From positions 80,386-144,385 of the forward strand of contig CALSRC010000005.1 of the NCBI GenBank assembly GCA_943788645.1: a stretch of 64,000 nucleotides of DNA, given 5' to 3'. The notes under the pieces are model-generated. The model made no database searches. It saw only the letters and a program-made list of their open reading frames with translations, and had not been told where the DNA came from. The translations under genes were made by a program, and so were the position numbers. The stretch is from UA16 sp002292325. GTDB taxonomy: Bacteria > Bacteroidota > Bacteroidia > Flavobacteriales_D > Sanyastnellaceae. How positions within the stretch are numbered: the first letter of the stretch is position 1; every line of letters begins with the position of its first letter. Below, piece by piece: positions 43,298-51,145 of this stretch.

Positions 43298-43326
43298 CCG
43301 TGTTTTCCACACGAGTTCCCACTCTC

Positions 43327-43782
43327 CTATCGTTTCAACTTTGATTCATACGTCGCAATCCATTGCGCAACGGTGACCCGTGATACCAATTCGCCCAACA
43401 ATTCAAAGGGAATTTCTTCCCATTTTTTAAATCGAATGCAACTCTTTCCCATGTCCAACTTCCGCAAGTCGAGTGCGCTATATGCTTCCTTGAACCACCT
43501 CATCAATTCCGGATCGGCATACACCCCCATGTGGTAAAATCCAATGAATTGCTTCTGATTGGCAATGCTTACAAATGGCAAAGGAAGCTCTGGTGAACAG
43601 TGATATCCCGCTGGATAAATGGAATGAGGAACCACATAACCAATCATCCCGTAGGACATCGTCTCCTCGAAACCTTCGGGTAAATTGGTTTGAATCATAT
43701 CACGAAGCCGATTAAAACTTGGCTTTCGTTCGTCAGGAACGAGCGCAACATATTCTTCTGGCGTAGAGGCAACAATTTTCAT
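43327..43782 (-). CDS. DUF1801 domain protein
   Basis: This 151-residue soluble protein of the DUF1801/YdhG-like family begins MKIVASTPEEYVALVPDERK and has FNRLRDMIQTNLPEGFEETM followed by the family's SYGMIGYVVPHSIYPAGY, then FVSIANQKQFIGFYHMGVYA and KLDMGKSCIRFKKWEEIPFE. The fold resembles frataxin-like or CyaY-like proteins and its biochemical job is not settled. It lies at the head of a minus-strand run with the small membrane ORF and the WYL regulator and is divergent from the M15 peptidase gene. Confidence 0.85.
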   Translation of the reverse strand: MKIVASTPEEYVALVPDERKPSFNRLRDMIQTNLPEGFEETMSYGMIGYVVPHSIYPAGYHCSPELPLPFVSIANQKQFIGFYHMGVYADPELMRWFKEAYSALDLRKLDMGKSCIRFKKWEEIPFELLGELVSRVTVAQWIATYESKLKR

Positions 43783-43816
43783 AACAGACTTGCTTCATTT
43801 TCCACGAAATTAGGGC

Positions 43817-44614
43817 ATGTTTAAAAATCAAGTTGTGGTATGGTTCATGAGCGTTGGCTTTCTCCTCGGTGCATGTAAGTCGCCGAGTCAGCGCATTCAA
43901 GAAAATCAAGCCGACGACTCCATTGTGAGGGACAGCTTGGAAACAACACCTCCGCCTTGCGCTGGAATTGATTGGTCAGAATTAAAAGGGAACATCAACC
44001 CCAGCTCTCATCCGGATTTTGATGCTGTGCCCATTGCATTGACTCGAAAACCGAAAATTTATCTGCGCAAAGAAGCACTCGACGCGCTAACCTCCATGGC
44101 AGCAGCAGCAAAAGAAGCAGGCTTTGATATTGAAGTAATCAGTGCCACCCGCAGTTGGGAGCATCAGAAGAACATCTGGAACCGCAAATGGTCCAGCCCC
44201 AAATACATGGGCTTCGCTCCACTCGAGCGGGCGACGAAAATCTTGGAATACAGTTCGATGCCGGGTTCTTCTCGACATCATTGGGGGACCGACGTCGACC
44301 TGAATGCCCTTGAGAACACTTATTTTGAATCTGGGAGGGGGTTGGCACTGTATGAATGGCTCACAGCTCATGCTGATGCATTCGGGTTTACACAAGTGTA
44401 TGGAGACCAATCCAATGGGAGGACAGGCTACCAAGAAGAGAAATGGCATTGGTCCTATTGGCCCTTATCATCGGATTATTTGCGCTGCTACGTTAGTCAA
44501 CCAAACGACGCTTTATTTTCAGGGTTTCAAGGGGCTGAGCTGAGCGATACACTGGGCATCATCGACCGCTATGTTTTGGGCATTGATCGTCCGAAGGAGG
44601 GAACAAATCGTTAA
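43817..44614 (+). CDS. M15-family D-alanyl-D-alanine carboxypeptidase, lipoprotein
   Basis: The 265-residue lipoprotein (hydrophobic VWFMSVGFLLGAC with the Cys near residue 20) has the VanY-type M15 zinc site: SSRHHWGTDVDLNA (Ser-x-His-x(6)-Asp) at about residues 152-165 and EEKWHWSYWP near 212-221 with the third zinc ligand. The central helix LTSMAAAAKEAGFDIEVISA and the phrase TRSWEHQKNIWNRKW belong to the family substrate site. It probably removes D-Ala from peptidoglycan stem peptides or acts on muropeptides in the periplasm. It is convergent with the DUF3825 gene with a 4-base overlap. Confidence 0.85.
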   Translation: MFKNQVVVWFMSVGFLLGACKSPSQRIQENQADDSIVRDSLETTPPPCAGIDWSELKGNINPSSHPDFDAVPIALTRKPKIYLRKEALDALTSMAAAAKEAGFDIEVISATRSWEHQKNIWNRKWSSPKYMGFAPLERATKILEYSSMPGSSRHHWGTDVDLNALENTYFESGRGLALYEWLTAHADAFGFTQVYGDQSNGRTGYQEEKWHWSYWPLSSDYLRCYVSQPNDALFSGFQGAELSDTLGIIDRYVLGIDRPKEGTNR

Positions 44615-45507
44615 TCGCGAGAAGAGAATCGCTGCTGCTTCATCTGGATCGCCTCCAACAGCCAGCTCGCTTCTGGACGAGCAATGAGACGTGCATTGTT
44701 GTAAGCCATTTCCAAGGTCAAAAGATTCAGTCCAACATAGTAGTCTTTTTCTCCATCCCAAATAACAGCTAAAGCAACGTTCACCATGCTATGATGCACT
44801 TTCAAAGGAAGCATCAAGGCTACAGATTTATCCTTGGCATGCCAAGAAGGAACGGCCAACTTGTAGTCCATGTTCAGTTTGTCCATGGCGCGATCCAGTG
44901 CTTCATCAAACCAGCCGGCCATAACCTTCAATCCCTCATCATCTGCCAATCGTTGCGCTGCCTCTTCGAGGCAATCGATGTAGGCTTCCTTCCCCACATC
45001 TCGGAGGTCCGGTAATAAAATCCGATCTTCCGAAGCGTCGTGAATCAAATCTCGTGGAATGCGGCTAATGTTGTCCAAAATCAGTTTTGGCCAGTCGCAC
45101 TCTGGCTGGCCGGATTGGATGGAATAGAAAGCTTGTTCTGGTCGCTGAATGAATCTTGGTCTAACCGGAAGCTCCTCGTGTTCCGCTAAAACGTCACCTA
45201 AACCAATCGCGTCACGCGTACTGAATCCCCGAAAGAACCAATCTTGCGCATCATCACGTTCGTTGGGTACAAAAACTGCATAGATGTCCTGGTCACTGCG
45301 GGTTAACAATCCCGTATGGAAAATAGCTGACCGCCCCTCGGGATGCACCGTGAGTAAACCATCATCCATGACTTTCTCGAACATGTGATTGAAATAGCTT
45401 CTCAGCATGCGGCCTCCACGTCCCCAGTGTTCATTCACGGCAAGGTTTTTCAGCCGATCCAATGGTTCCGGATAATTCGGAACGAAAGCAAAATCAAATA
45501 ATCTCAT
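44611..45507 (-). CDS. DUF3825 domain protein
   Basis: The 298-residue soluble protein resembles DUF3825 proteins in its C-terminal part: SVALMLPLKVHHSMVNVALA, then VGLNLLTLEMAYNNARLIAR and PEASWLL. The N-terminal part has FNHMFEKVMDDGLLTVHPEG and a segment FHTGLLTRSDQDIYAVFVPN. The family is found in bacteria and phages and is thought to be linked to RNA or nucleotide metabolism, but no activity is established. No signal peptide. It has a 4-base overlap with the convergent M15 gene and about 160 bases to the photolyase gene upstream, in which nothing else is seen. Confidence 0.75.
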   Translation of the reverse strand: MRLFDFAFVPNYPEPLDRLKNLAVNEHWGRGGRMLRSYFNHMFEKVMDDGLLTVHPEGRSAIFHTGLLTRSDQDIYAVFVPNERDDAQDWFFRGFSTRDAIGLGDVLAEHEELPVRPRFIQRPEQAFYSIQSGQPECDWPKLILDNISRIPRDLIHDASEDRILLPDLRDVGKEAYIDCLEEAAQRLADDEGLKVMAGWFDEALDRAMDKLNMDYKLAVPSWHAKDKSVALMLPLKVHHSMVNVALAVIWDGEKDYYVGLNLLTLEMAYNNARLIARPEASWLLEAIQMKQQRFSSRD

Positions 45508-45665
45508 TCTCTGTATCTAAATGTCGCACCAACCGCAGTGGTATGTATTGGTCAGGTGAAGCGATGAACAACTGAATTAAAAATTCTTTATGGAGCTAAT
45601 TTAATTTTTGGAGGATTTCTGGGCAAGCATTCCGAAAGGAAATTTGAACGAGCCTGGTGATTCTT

Positions 45666-47165
45666 TCACTGCCCTTCACTTCGACCCGAGGTTCTGCCTT
45701 CATCTGCAGGGGCCGGCGCAACGTGGACGTTCAAAATCCGATGAGCTTCCGAGCGCACTGCTGCGGACTTTTTATGGGCCCAAAGCTTTTGGCGAGCTGA
45801 TCGTGCTGCATTGGCCACCGATACAATGGGCTCAGGGTAGTCCACATCGAACGCATTCCAAAGCCGTTCCATCGGTGCCTGTTCCCAAGGAGCGTGAATC
45901 ACATCATTGGACAACGATGCAATTTCAGGAACCCATCGCCGGATGAAATCTCCATCTGGGTCCCGTTCCTGCCCCTGTTTGACCGGGTTGTATATCCTCA
46001 GGGTGTTGATCCCCGTAACACCAGCTTGCATTTGAAATTGGCTGTAATGAATGCCCGGCTCAAAATCGAGAAAGCACCGAGCTAAATGCTCCACACCAGC
46101 TTGCCAAGGGTGGTCGAGGTGATGGGTCAAAAAGCTAACCAACATCGCCCGCATCCGAAAATTCAAGTACCCTGTCTCTATTACGCAACGCATGCAAGCG
46201 TCAACAAGGGGTACACCGGTCTGGCCATGCTTCCAAGCCTCGAGGTGTTCAGGGACTCCGTTGTATGGGAAATCTAGATAGCCTCGGTTGACCGATTCAA
46301 ATTCCATGCGCGATTCAGATTCAAATTTCTGAATGAAATGGCCTTGCCATCGCAGCCGACTGCCAAAAGCTCGCAAATCCATTTGAGCCTTTGGAACATC
46401 GGCTTGACGATACGCCTGAAACACTTGACGCATGCTCAGGTTACCCCACGCTAAATAGGGAGACAATCTACTGCACGACTTCCGGCTTGCCGCTGGCTGA
46501 CCAATCTGACGTCGGTAGCCCTTCACACGGCCCGCAAAAAAAGACTGCATGTAACGGTGAGCTTCTCCCTCACCACCTTTTTGAAATGGTCCATCCCCTC
46601 CGGGATCCGAAAGATGCCCAACAGCTGGCGCTTCATTTATCTGCCATCCATCCGGCCAAACCATGTCAGATTGAACCAACGAATTCTTCGGATGCGGCCG
46701 ATCCAATGGGGCGTGCATCGTCCTGTGCCAATCATCTTTCCACGTTCGACGGTTCTTCAGTCCACGTCCAACGGCTTGCTGAGGCGATTCATTCCATGCC
46801 ACACCTTTCTCTTTGCACCAACCAGCCAAAGCCTGATCACGCTTGAAGGTATGCAGCAAACCCGTTTCTTCATGGCTCCAAATGCAATTCAATCCAACAC
46901 TTTGCTGTAACCAAGAAAACACGACTTCAGCTTCGGCAAAAAGCGCCGCCGTTTCGACAGGCCACTTCAGTTCATGTACTTCTCGTTCCAATTCTATCCA
47001 GGATTGCCAGCGGAATTTTAGGTGCCGTTCACTTGTAGTAGGGTGCTCCAAATCTGAAGGCTCAAATAAATGGAGTAACAACACGCGCCCTCCTCGCTCC
47101 AAAGCTTGCTTCAGTGGAGCATGATCACGGATGCGCAAGTCACGCTTAAACCAAACAATATCCAT
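45666..47165 (-). CDS. Deoxyribodipyrimidine photolyase/cryptochrome family, divergent FAD domain
   Basis: The 499-residue protein starts at the ATG at 47165 (MDIVWFKRDLRIRDHAPLKQ, the family opening); ATG at 47174 is the alternative. The antenna domain fills about residues 1-150; the FAD domain includes SRLSPYLAWGNLSMRQVFQA, RLRWQGHFIQKFESESRMEF and HGQTGVPLVDACMRCVIETG. The segment after the last is YLNFRMRAMLVSFLTHHLDH, where classical photolyases have WMHNRxRM. FEPGIHYSQFQMQAGVTGIN and TLRIYNPVKQG replace the usual WDxxxGWQWxxG and FNPxxQ. So it belongs to a distinct photolyase-like subgroup. It repairs UV dimers or acts as a light sensor; which is unresolved. Confidence 0.85.
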   Translation of the reverse strand: MDIVWFKRDLRIRDHAPLKQALERGGRVLLLHLFEPSDLEHPTTSERHLKFRWQSWIELEREVHELKWPVETAALFAEAEVVFSWLQQSVGLNCIWSHEETGLLHTFKRDQALAGWCKEKGVAWNESPQQAVGRGLKNRRTWKDDWHRTMHAPLDRPHPKNSLVQSDMVWPDGWQINEAPAVGHLSDPGGDGPFQKGGEGEAHRYMQSFFAGRVKGYRRQIGQPAASRKSCSRLSPYLAWGNLSMRQVFQAYRQADVPKAQMDLRAFGSRLRWQGHFIQKFESESRMEFESVNRGYLDFPYNGVPEHLEAWKHGQTGVPLVDACMRCVIETGYLNFRMRAMLVSFLTHHLDHPWQAGVEHLARCFLDFEPGIHYSQFQMQAGVTGINTLRIYNPVKQGQERDPDGDFIRRWVPEIASLSNDVIHAPWEQAPMERLWNAFDVDYPEPIVSVANAARSARQKLWAHKKSAAVRSEAHRILNVHVAPAPADEGRTSGRSEGQ

Positions 47166-47305
47166 GGGAACCATACTCTATAAACAATGCCACCTAATGC
47201 GAGTTCAATGTCAACGCTCCCTATTAATTCGATCGAATTCCTTTTTACTCGGGTGCATATTTAACAATACCTTGTTACATTGCAACAAAGACAAACATCA
47301 CAAGT

Positions 47306-47503
47306 ATGGAACCTCTCATTCATAAACTCGCCAAGAAAAACGCCATGCCAAGCCGACTTTTGGAGACAGAACAAAAAATCATCTACGATCCAAAGAGCAT
47401 GACCAGTGATTTCTTGAGTCTTGGAGAAAGCAGCACATCGTGTGCGAAGAAAACAGATGGTACTGAGCCGAAAAACGAGGCAGACCAAGTAATGGACGAT
47501 TAA
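47306..47503 (+). CDS. Candidate graspetide precursor peptide (65 aa)
   Basis: A 65-residue basic-then-acidic peptide starts the ATP-grasp operon. Residues 1-39 (MEPLIHKLAKKNAMPSRLLE, then TEQKIIYDPKSMTSDFLSL) would be the leader. Residues 40-65 hold Ser42, Ser43, Thr44, Ser45, Cys46, Thr50 and Thr53 followed by Glu54, Glu58, Asp60, Asp64 and Asp65. That hydroxyl-before-acid order is what omega-ester (graspetide) ligases act on. It lacks the microviridin leader motif PFFARFL and the TxKxPSD core. The gene is 10 bases from the TerB-like gene. An imperfect dyad TTGTT...AACAA lies at 47272-47288, upstream. Precursor role is inferred from position and composition only. Confidence 0.5.
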   Translation: MEPLIHKLAKKNAMPSRLLETEQKIIYDPKSMTSDFLSLGESSTSCAKKTDGTEPKNEADQVMDD

Positions 47504-47513
47504 TATCAGAATT

Positions 47514-47942
47514 ATGCAGTCAATATTTAGTACATACCCGATTGAATCCGCATCCAAGCACGATGCGGTCATTTACATAAAATGCTTGAAATTTCTTGCG
47601 GAATCGGACGGACTTCATCACAGTGAAGAAAAGTTTTTGAAAGATTTTATTGCTCGAAGGGATTGGCCAAGCGATGTTTGGACACTGGCTTGCGAAGCGC
47701 CGATTTCGAGTATTGATGGCCTTAATCTGACAGATGCCCATCGATTGATCTTCGGTCCATATCTCATCCGTGATCTTTACCTCATAGCCCTTGTTCATGA
47801 TGGAATTTCCGACAGCGAACAAGCTGCGATTTCTTCCGTTGCCAACAAATTAGGCATAGGTCAGGAAGCTTGCCTTAAAATTCGGTCAGCAACAGAATGT
47901 CAATTGGATGCTCTCAAACTTTGGGGGCAGTGCGTGGCTTGA
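47514..47942 (+). CDS. TerB-like helical protein
   Basis: The 142-residue soluble helical protein contains AVIYIKCLKFLAESDGLHHS, EEKFLKDFIA, then YLIALVHDGISDSEQAAISS and VANKLGIG: two repeats of the TerB-type pattern (acidic turn after xxxDGxxxxxE, followed by a hydrophobic helix). TerB domains occur in tellurite-resistance and membrane-stress proteins and may bind metal ions. It lies between the putative precursor peptide and the ATP-grasp ligase; intergenic gaps are 10 and 3 bases, so all three are one transcript. It is likely to be an accessory or leader-binding partner; the family call is from pattern, not from a search. Confidence 0.6.
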   Translation: MQSIFSTYPIESASKHDAVIYIKCLKFLAESDGLHHSEEKFLKDFIARRDWPSDVWTLACEAPISSIDGLNLTDAHRLIFGPYLIRDLYLIALVHDGISDSEQAAISSVANKLGIGQEACLKIRSATECQLDALKLWGQCVA

Positions 47943-47945
47943 TCC

Positions 47946-48911
47946 TTGAAAGACATTCTTATAGTCACCAATTCGGCTGATCCTCATGCAGATGCGGTGA
48001 TCTCTCGTTTTGTTGAAACCAACCGGATACTCCGCCTGAATACGGAGGGGATTTTGAGCGATTGGGATTTTGATTTTGATGGCTCTGAGTGTTTTATTTC
48101 TGATCCATTAGGAGGGAAAATCAACACAAAAGACATCGCTGCTGTTTGGTATCGCCGCCCTGAGAAACCAGTCGTTCAAGAAAGCATGCATGAAGATTTG
48201 GCTCATGTCAAAATCGATGAAGCATGGCATGGACTTTACCACGTACTACACTCGGTCTCAGATTCTTCCTGGATGGGGCATCCTTTGAGAGATAAGCGGG
48301 CCTCTTCTCGTGTAGCACAGCTGCAAATAGCGAAGTCAATCGGGTTCAATATTCCACCAACTTGCATTTCAAGAAAAGCACAGGAAATAAGAACTTTTGC
48401 AGGAGCTTTCGATGATGTCGTTGTCAAGCCCCTTGGAAACAAAGGCATAACCAGCGAAGCCCTCTGGATTCCGTATTTCAGCGAGCGCATCTCCAGTTCC
48501 ATCCTATTGGAGGAATCGGATGCAATTCTCGGATCGACATTCAATTACCTCCAAGCATATATTCCCAAACGACGTGAATGGAGAATCACCGTGGTGGGCA
48601 GAGAAGTGTTTCCATGCACATTAGATACTCAGAATGCATCGGGTGCTGAATCGGATTGGCGAAGGGTAAGCCACGATGTTATCAAGCATCAGGCGGGCAT
48701 TCTGCCAAAGGGTATGGCTTCTAAATTATTCCTGTTTATGGATCACTTTGACCTGCCCTTTGGTGCATTTGATTTCATCGAAACAGACCAAGGAGACTTT
48801 TATTTTTTAGAATGCAATGCAAACGGACAATGGCTGTGGATTGAGGAGCACACGGGCATGCCCATTGCTCAGTCCATCGCAGATTGGCTCGAGGATTCCA
48901 GCAACAGATGA
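47946..48911 (+). CDS. ATP-grasp peptide ligase, MvdC/MvdD-like (graspetide maturase)
   Basis: The 321-residue enzyme starts at a TTG (47946), three bases after the previous stop; this gives KDILIVTNSADPHADAVISR, the expected first strand. The pre-ATP-grasp half has AVWYRRPEKPVVQ and MGHPLRDKRASSRVAQLQIA. The ATP-grasp half shows VVVKPLGNKG (ATP Lys), LQAYIPKRREWRITVVGREV (Arg and Glu lining the site), and FYFLECNANGQWLWIEEHTG with the metal-binding Glu and Asn. This matches microviridin-type ligases, which make ester or amide links between Ser/Thr/Lys and Asp/Glu side chains of a leader-bound peptide. It overlaps the GNAT start by 4 bases (ATGA). Confidence 0.85.
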   Translation: MKDILIVTNSADPHADAVISRFVETNRILRLNTEGILSDWDFDFDGSECFISDPLGGKINTKDIAAVWYRRPEKPVVQESMHEDLAHVKIDEAWHGLYHVLHSVSDSSWMGHPLRDKRASSRVAQLQIAKSIGFNIPPTCISRKAQEIRTFAGAFDDVVVKPLGNKGITSEALWIPYFSERISSSILLEESDAILGSTFNYLQAYIPKRREWRITVVGREVFPCTLDTQNASGAESDWRRVSHDVIKHQAGILPKGMASKLFLFMDHFDLPFGAFDFIETDQGDFYFLECNANGQWLWIEEHTGMPIAQSIADWLEDSSNR

Positions 48912-49867
48912 TTGACGTGGACAAAACCCTAACCCTTCCGGGCCACGACTATTCACTTCATCCCATAAAAGAGTTGGAACTTGACCTGTTCACGGCGACC
49001 ATTCCTCTCGGCGGGTTTAACCAAATGTTTACTACCGAGATCGTCGACATTCAGGAGGCTCATGATATTCTCAGTCAAACATGGGCGCAACACTGGGTAC
49101 TCCTGGATGCACATAATCGACCTTGTGGACTGATTCGAATGCTTCCTGAATTGAGCGGTGGAGTGAGCCTACACGGCATGGGTTGGACACCCGACGGCAG
49201 CACACCTTTCAAAGCCCAGCGCGCTTATTCCTTATGTTGGATTTATTTCCATGCGCACTTATTGAAAGCTCACAACGTGTTGTACAGTTCGACCAACCGC
49301 TCGAACACGAGAGCCCTGAAAGCCCTGAGCTCAACGGGATATCAACCCATCAGGACAAGCCAGCTTACCTCGGGAACTCAAATTCACCTCGAACTAAATC
49401 GCTCGCGATTCGAATCCATTTGGGGAAAACTCGAACTCGAACTTTCCGACTCTCCGAAAATTTCATGGACGATCGCTGCAAGCCATCCTGAGCATTTTGT
49501 AAACACTTCAGCTCATGCAGTCCCCGTTCCTTGGTCACCAGAAGCAAAGAAAAAGCTGAAGGAATCTACAGAAGCTCACTGGAGCATGCTTCTGCCATCG
49601 CCGCAGCGAGTCAAAATCATCGCCCACAACCAATGCATCGGTGAATTGACCATGGCCAAACCGAGAAAAGACCTGTTTCATGCCATCTGGCACCCCATGA
49701 CTGATTGGACAAATGCCCAGTTCTTGGCAAGAATCATACATACGCTTCTAACTTCTGGCAGTACCCTTGCCTTGGACTCCGATTGCCAAAATTGGCAAAT
49801 CATGATGAATAGCATGGCGCGATTTATGGGACATGGACCCCAAGGCCAAAAACTTTGGCAAATCTAA
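48908..49867 (+). CDS. GNAT-like acyltransferase linked to the ATP-grasp gene
   Basis: The 319-residue protein starts at the ATG at 48908, which overlaps the ligase stop. A GNAT-type core lies around residues 55-160: HWVLLDAHNRPCGLIRMLPE (strand 4-like), then SLCWIYFHAHLLKAHNVLYS and STNRSNTRALKALSSTGYQP, the N-x-R-A-xx-L-xxx-G-Y signature of the acetyl-CoA site. The remainder (WSMLLPSPQRVKIIAHNQCI onward) looks like a second, weaker copy. Microviridin clusters use a GNAT enzyme (MdnD) to N-acetylate the finished peptide, so the same role is reasonable here, but the substrate is not shown by sequence. Confidence 0.65.
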   Translation: MIDVDKTLTLPGHDYSLHPIKELELDLFTATIPLGGFNQMFTTEIVDIQEAHDILSQTWAQHWVLLDAHNRPCGLIRMLPELSGGVSLHGMGWTPDGSTPFKAQRAYSLCWIYFHAHLLKAHNVLYSSTNRSNTRALKALSSTGYQPIRTSQLTSGTQIHLELNRSRFESIWGKLELELSDSPKISWTIAASHPEHFVNTSAHAVPVPWSPEAKKKLKESTEAHWSMLLPSPQRVKIIAHNQCIGELTMAKPRKDLFHAIWHPMTDWTNAQFLARIIHTLLTSGSTLALDSDCQNWQIMMNSMARFMGHGPQGQKLWQI

Positions 49868-49952
49868 AAGATCTCTCATCCGTCAAGCGCTCGTCAGTAT
49901 TTTGTTCAGGTGATTTCTTCTAGCAAAAAATTGCGATATTTGAAAAAAAAAA

Positions 49953-50753
49953 ATGACACAACATTTCAAAGGGAATTTCGGAGAATTAGAATTCAACGTG
50001 AATGGAAATGAAGCAACGGGATCGTACCAGAAAAATGGCACGCTCCAAGGGCAATATGCAGACGGACAATTCGAAGGAACATGGACCAACATGGGAATGG
50101 AGGGACGCATTGCGTTTACAATTGCTGATGGTCATTTGAAAGGAACTTGGAAAAAAGGACTCGAGCCCGGAGCGATGCGTGGAAAGTGGTTTGGCGATTT
50201 GGTCTCCGATCCAAGTGAAAGAGAGAAAATCGGTTTCGTTGTTCCCACGGAAGAAACGTCAGAAACCGCGACTCCACAGCAAGATGAAAGTTCTGAAACA
50301 CAAATGATTCCTGATTTCCCAAGCATAGAATACAGTGAACATAACATCCTTGCCTGTTCAATTGCGGCCCTAACCAGGCACATGATTGTAGCGGATAGAG
50401 TGGTGACCGATAATGAAGCCGCTTGGATGCAAGATGTGCTTGAACACTATGATGCGCAAGGAATTCCAGTTCGAAGCGTTTGGGATGAAATAGACGACCG
50501 TATGCAAATTTTGGAAAGCATAGGTGCGCACGCTGGAGTTTTAGAGCGCAGTGCGGAAATCATCAAAGTCGGACTCGACGATAAGGAAAAGAACTTTTTG
50601 TTGAATGCATTTCAAAACATCGTAGCCCAAGATGATGTCGTGACATACGAAGAATTCCAAGGGTTGAGTTTCACACTCGAGCAATGGTATCCTGGAAAAA
50701 CGGACCAGATGATTGAGAACTTCAAAAAATCGGGAATTCGATTGGATTTTTGA
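49953..50753 (+). CDS. Gly-rich strand domain plus TerB-like domain protein
   Basis: The 266-residue protein has two parts. Residues about 1-78 are a beta-rich Gly/Trp module: HFKGNFGELEFNVNGNEATG, then TWTNMGMEGRIAFTIADGHL and GLEPGAMRGKW, a MORN- or lipocalin-like repeat. After an acidic linker, residues about 120-266 form a TerB-like bundle (ILACSIAALTRHMIVADRVV, then DKEKNFLLNAFQNIVAQDDV and YEEFQGL). The next gene has the same N-terminal module, so the two are tandem duplicates; they overlap by 3 bases (TGATG). It follows the GNAT gene by 85 bases with AT-rich sequence between (nothing else seen). It may belong to the graspetide locus. Function unknown. Confidence 0.55.
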   Translation: MTQHFKGNFGELEFNVNGNEATGSYQKNGTLQGQYADGQFEGTWTNMGMEGRIAFTIADGHLKGTWKKGLEPGAMRGKWFGDLVSDPSEREKIGFVVPTEETSETATPQQDESSETQMIPDFPSIEYSEHNILACSIAALTRHMIVADRVVTDNEAAWMQDVLEHYDAQGIPVRSVWDEIDDRMQILESIGAHAGVLERSAEIIKVGLDDKEKNFLLNAFQNIVAQDDVVTYEEFQGLSFTLEQWYPGKTDQMIENFKKSGIRLDF

Positions 50754-51145
50754 TGGCCAAACCCCGAAATTTTCATGGTAATTTTGGCCTTCTTCAGTTG
50801 GTAGAAAACGGATCGGACGTAAAGGGAGAATACCAACAAGGTGGGACAATCGAAGGGGTAAACAAAGGCGGAGTTTATCATTGCACTTGGAAGAATAAAG
50901 GCGAGCAAGGTCTCCTTAAATTTGAAATTATCAATGGGGTCCTTACTGGAAGCTGGAAGCGAGGCCTGGAGGCAGGAACCATGCGTGGAAAATGGCTTGG
51001 AGAAGAGTATCAGCCTGAAACATCCTGGACCATCATTCATGATATAGGAACTTTTTATGTCTTTTTCGGCAACTTGGCCGCAAATGCGGCAACAGCTGCT
51101 GAGAATGGATTTGTGAATGAACATATCCGGAAATGGGAGTTTTGA
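50753..51145 (+). CDS. Gly-rich strand domain protein, paralogue of the upstream gene
   Basis: The 130-residue protein starts at ATG 50753 inside the previous stop (TGATG). Residues about 6-80 repeat the upstream module: NFHGNFGLLQLVENGSDVKG, QQGGTIEGVNKGGVYHCTWK, NKGEQGLLKFEIINGVLTGS and WKRGLEAGTMRGKWLG. The C-terminal part (HDIGTFYVFFGNLAANAATA) is a short helix, with no full TerB bundle. The next gene overlaps it by 29 bases and begins with a TerB-like protein, so a split or frame-shifted form of the upstream two-domain layout is possible. Function unknown. Confidence 0.5.
   Translation: MAKPRNFHGNFGLLQLVENGSDVKGEYQQGGTIEGVNKGGVYHCTWKNKGEQGLLKFEIINGVLTGSWKRGLEAGTMRGKWLGEEYQPETSWTIIHDIGTFYVFFGNLAANAATAAENGFVNEHIRKWEF

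Noticed and set aside
45508..45665. Gap between DUF3825 and photolyase genes searched for a small RNA or ORF
   Set aside because: No hairpin, frame or motif of note was seen.
47240..47305. Possible promoter for the graspetide operon (TTTA then TACCTTGT)
   Set aside because: Too many mismatches to the Bacteroidota -33/-7 consensus to list as a feature.
49883..50110. Minus-strand ORF across the start of the 266-aa gene
   Set aside because: Aromatic-rich antisense shadow; no partner or signal.
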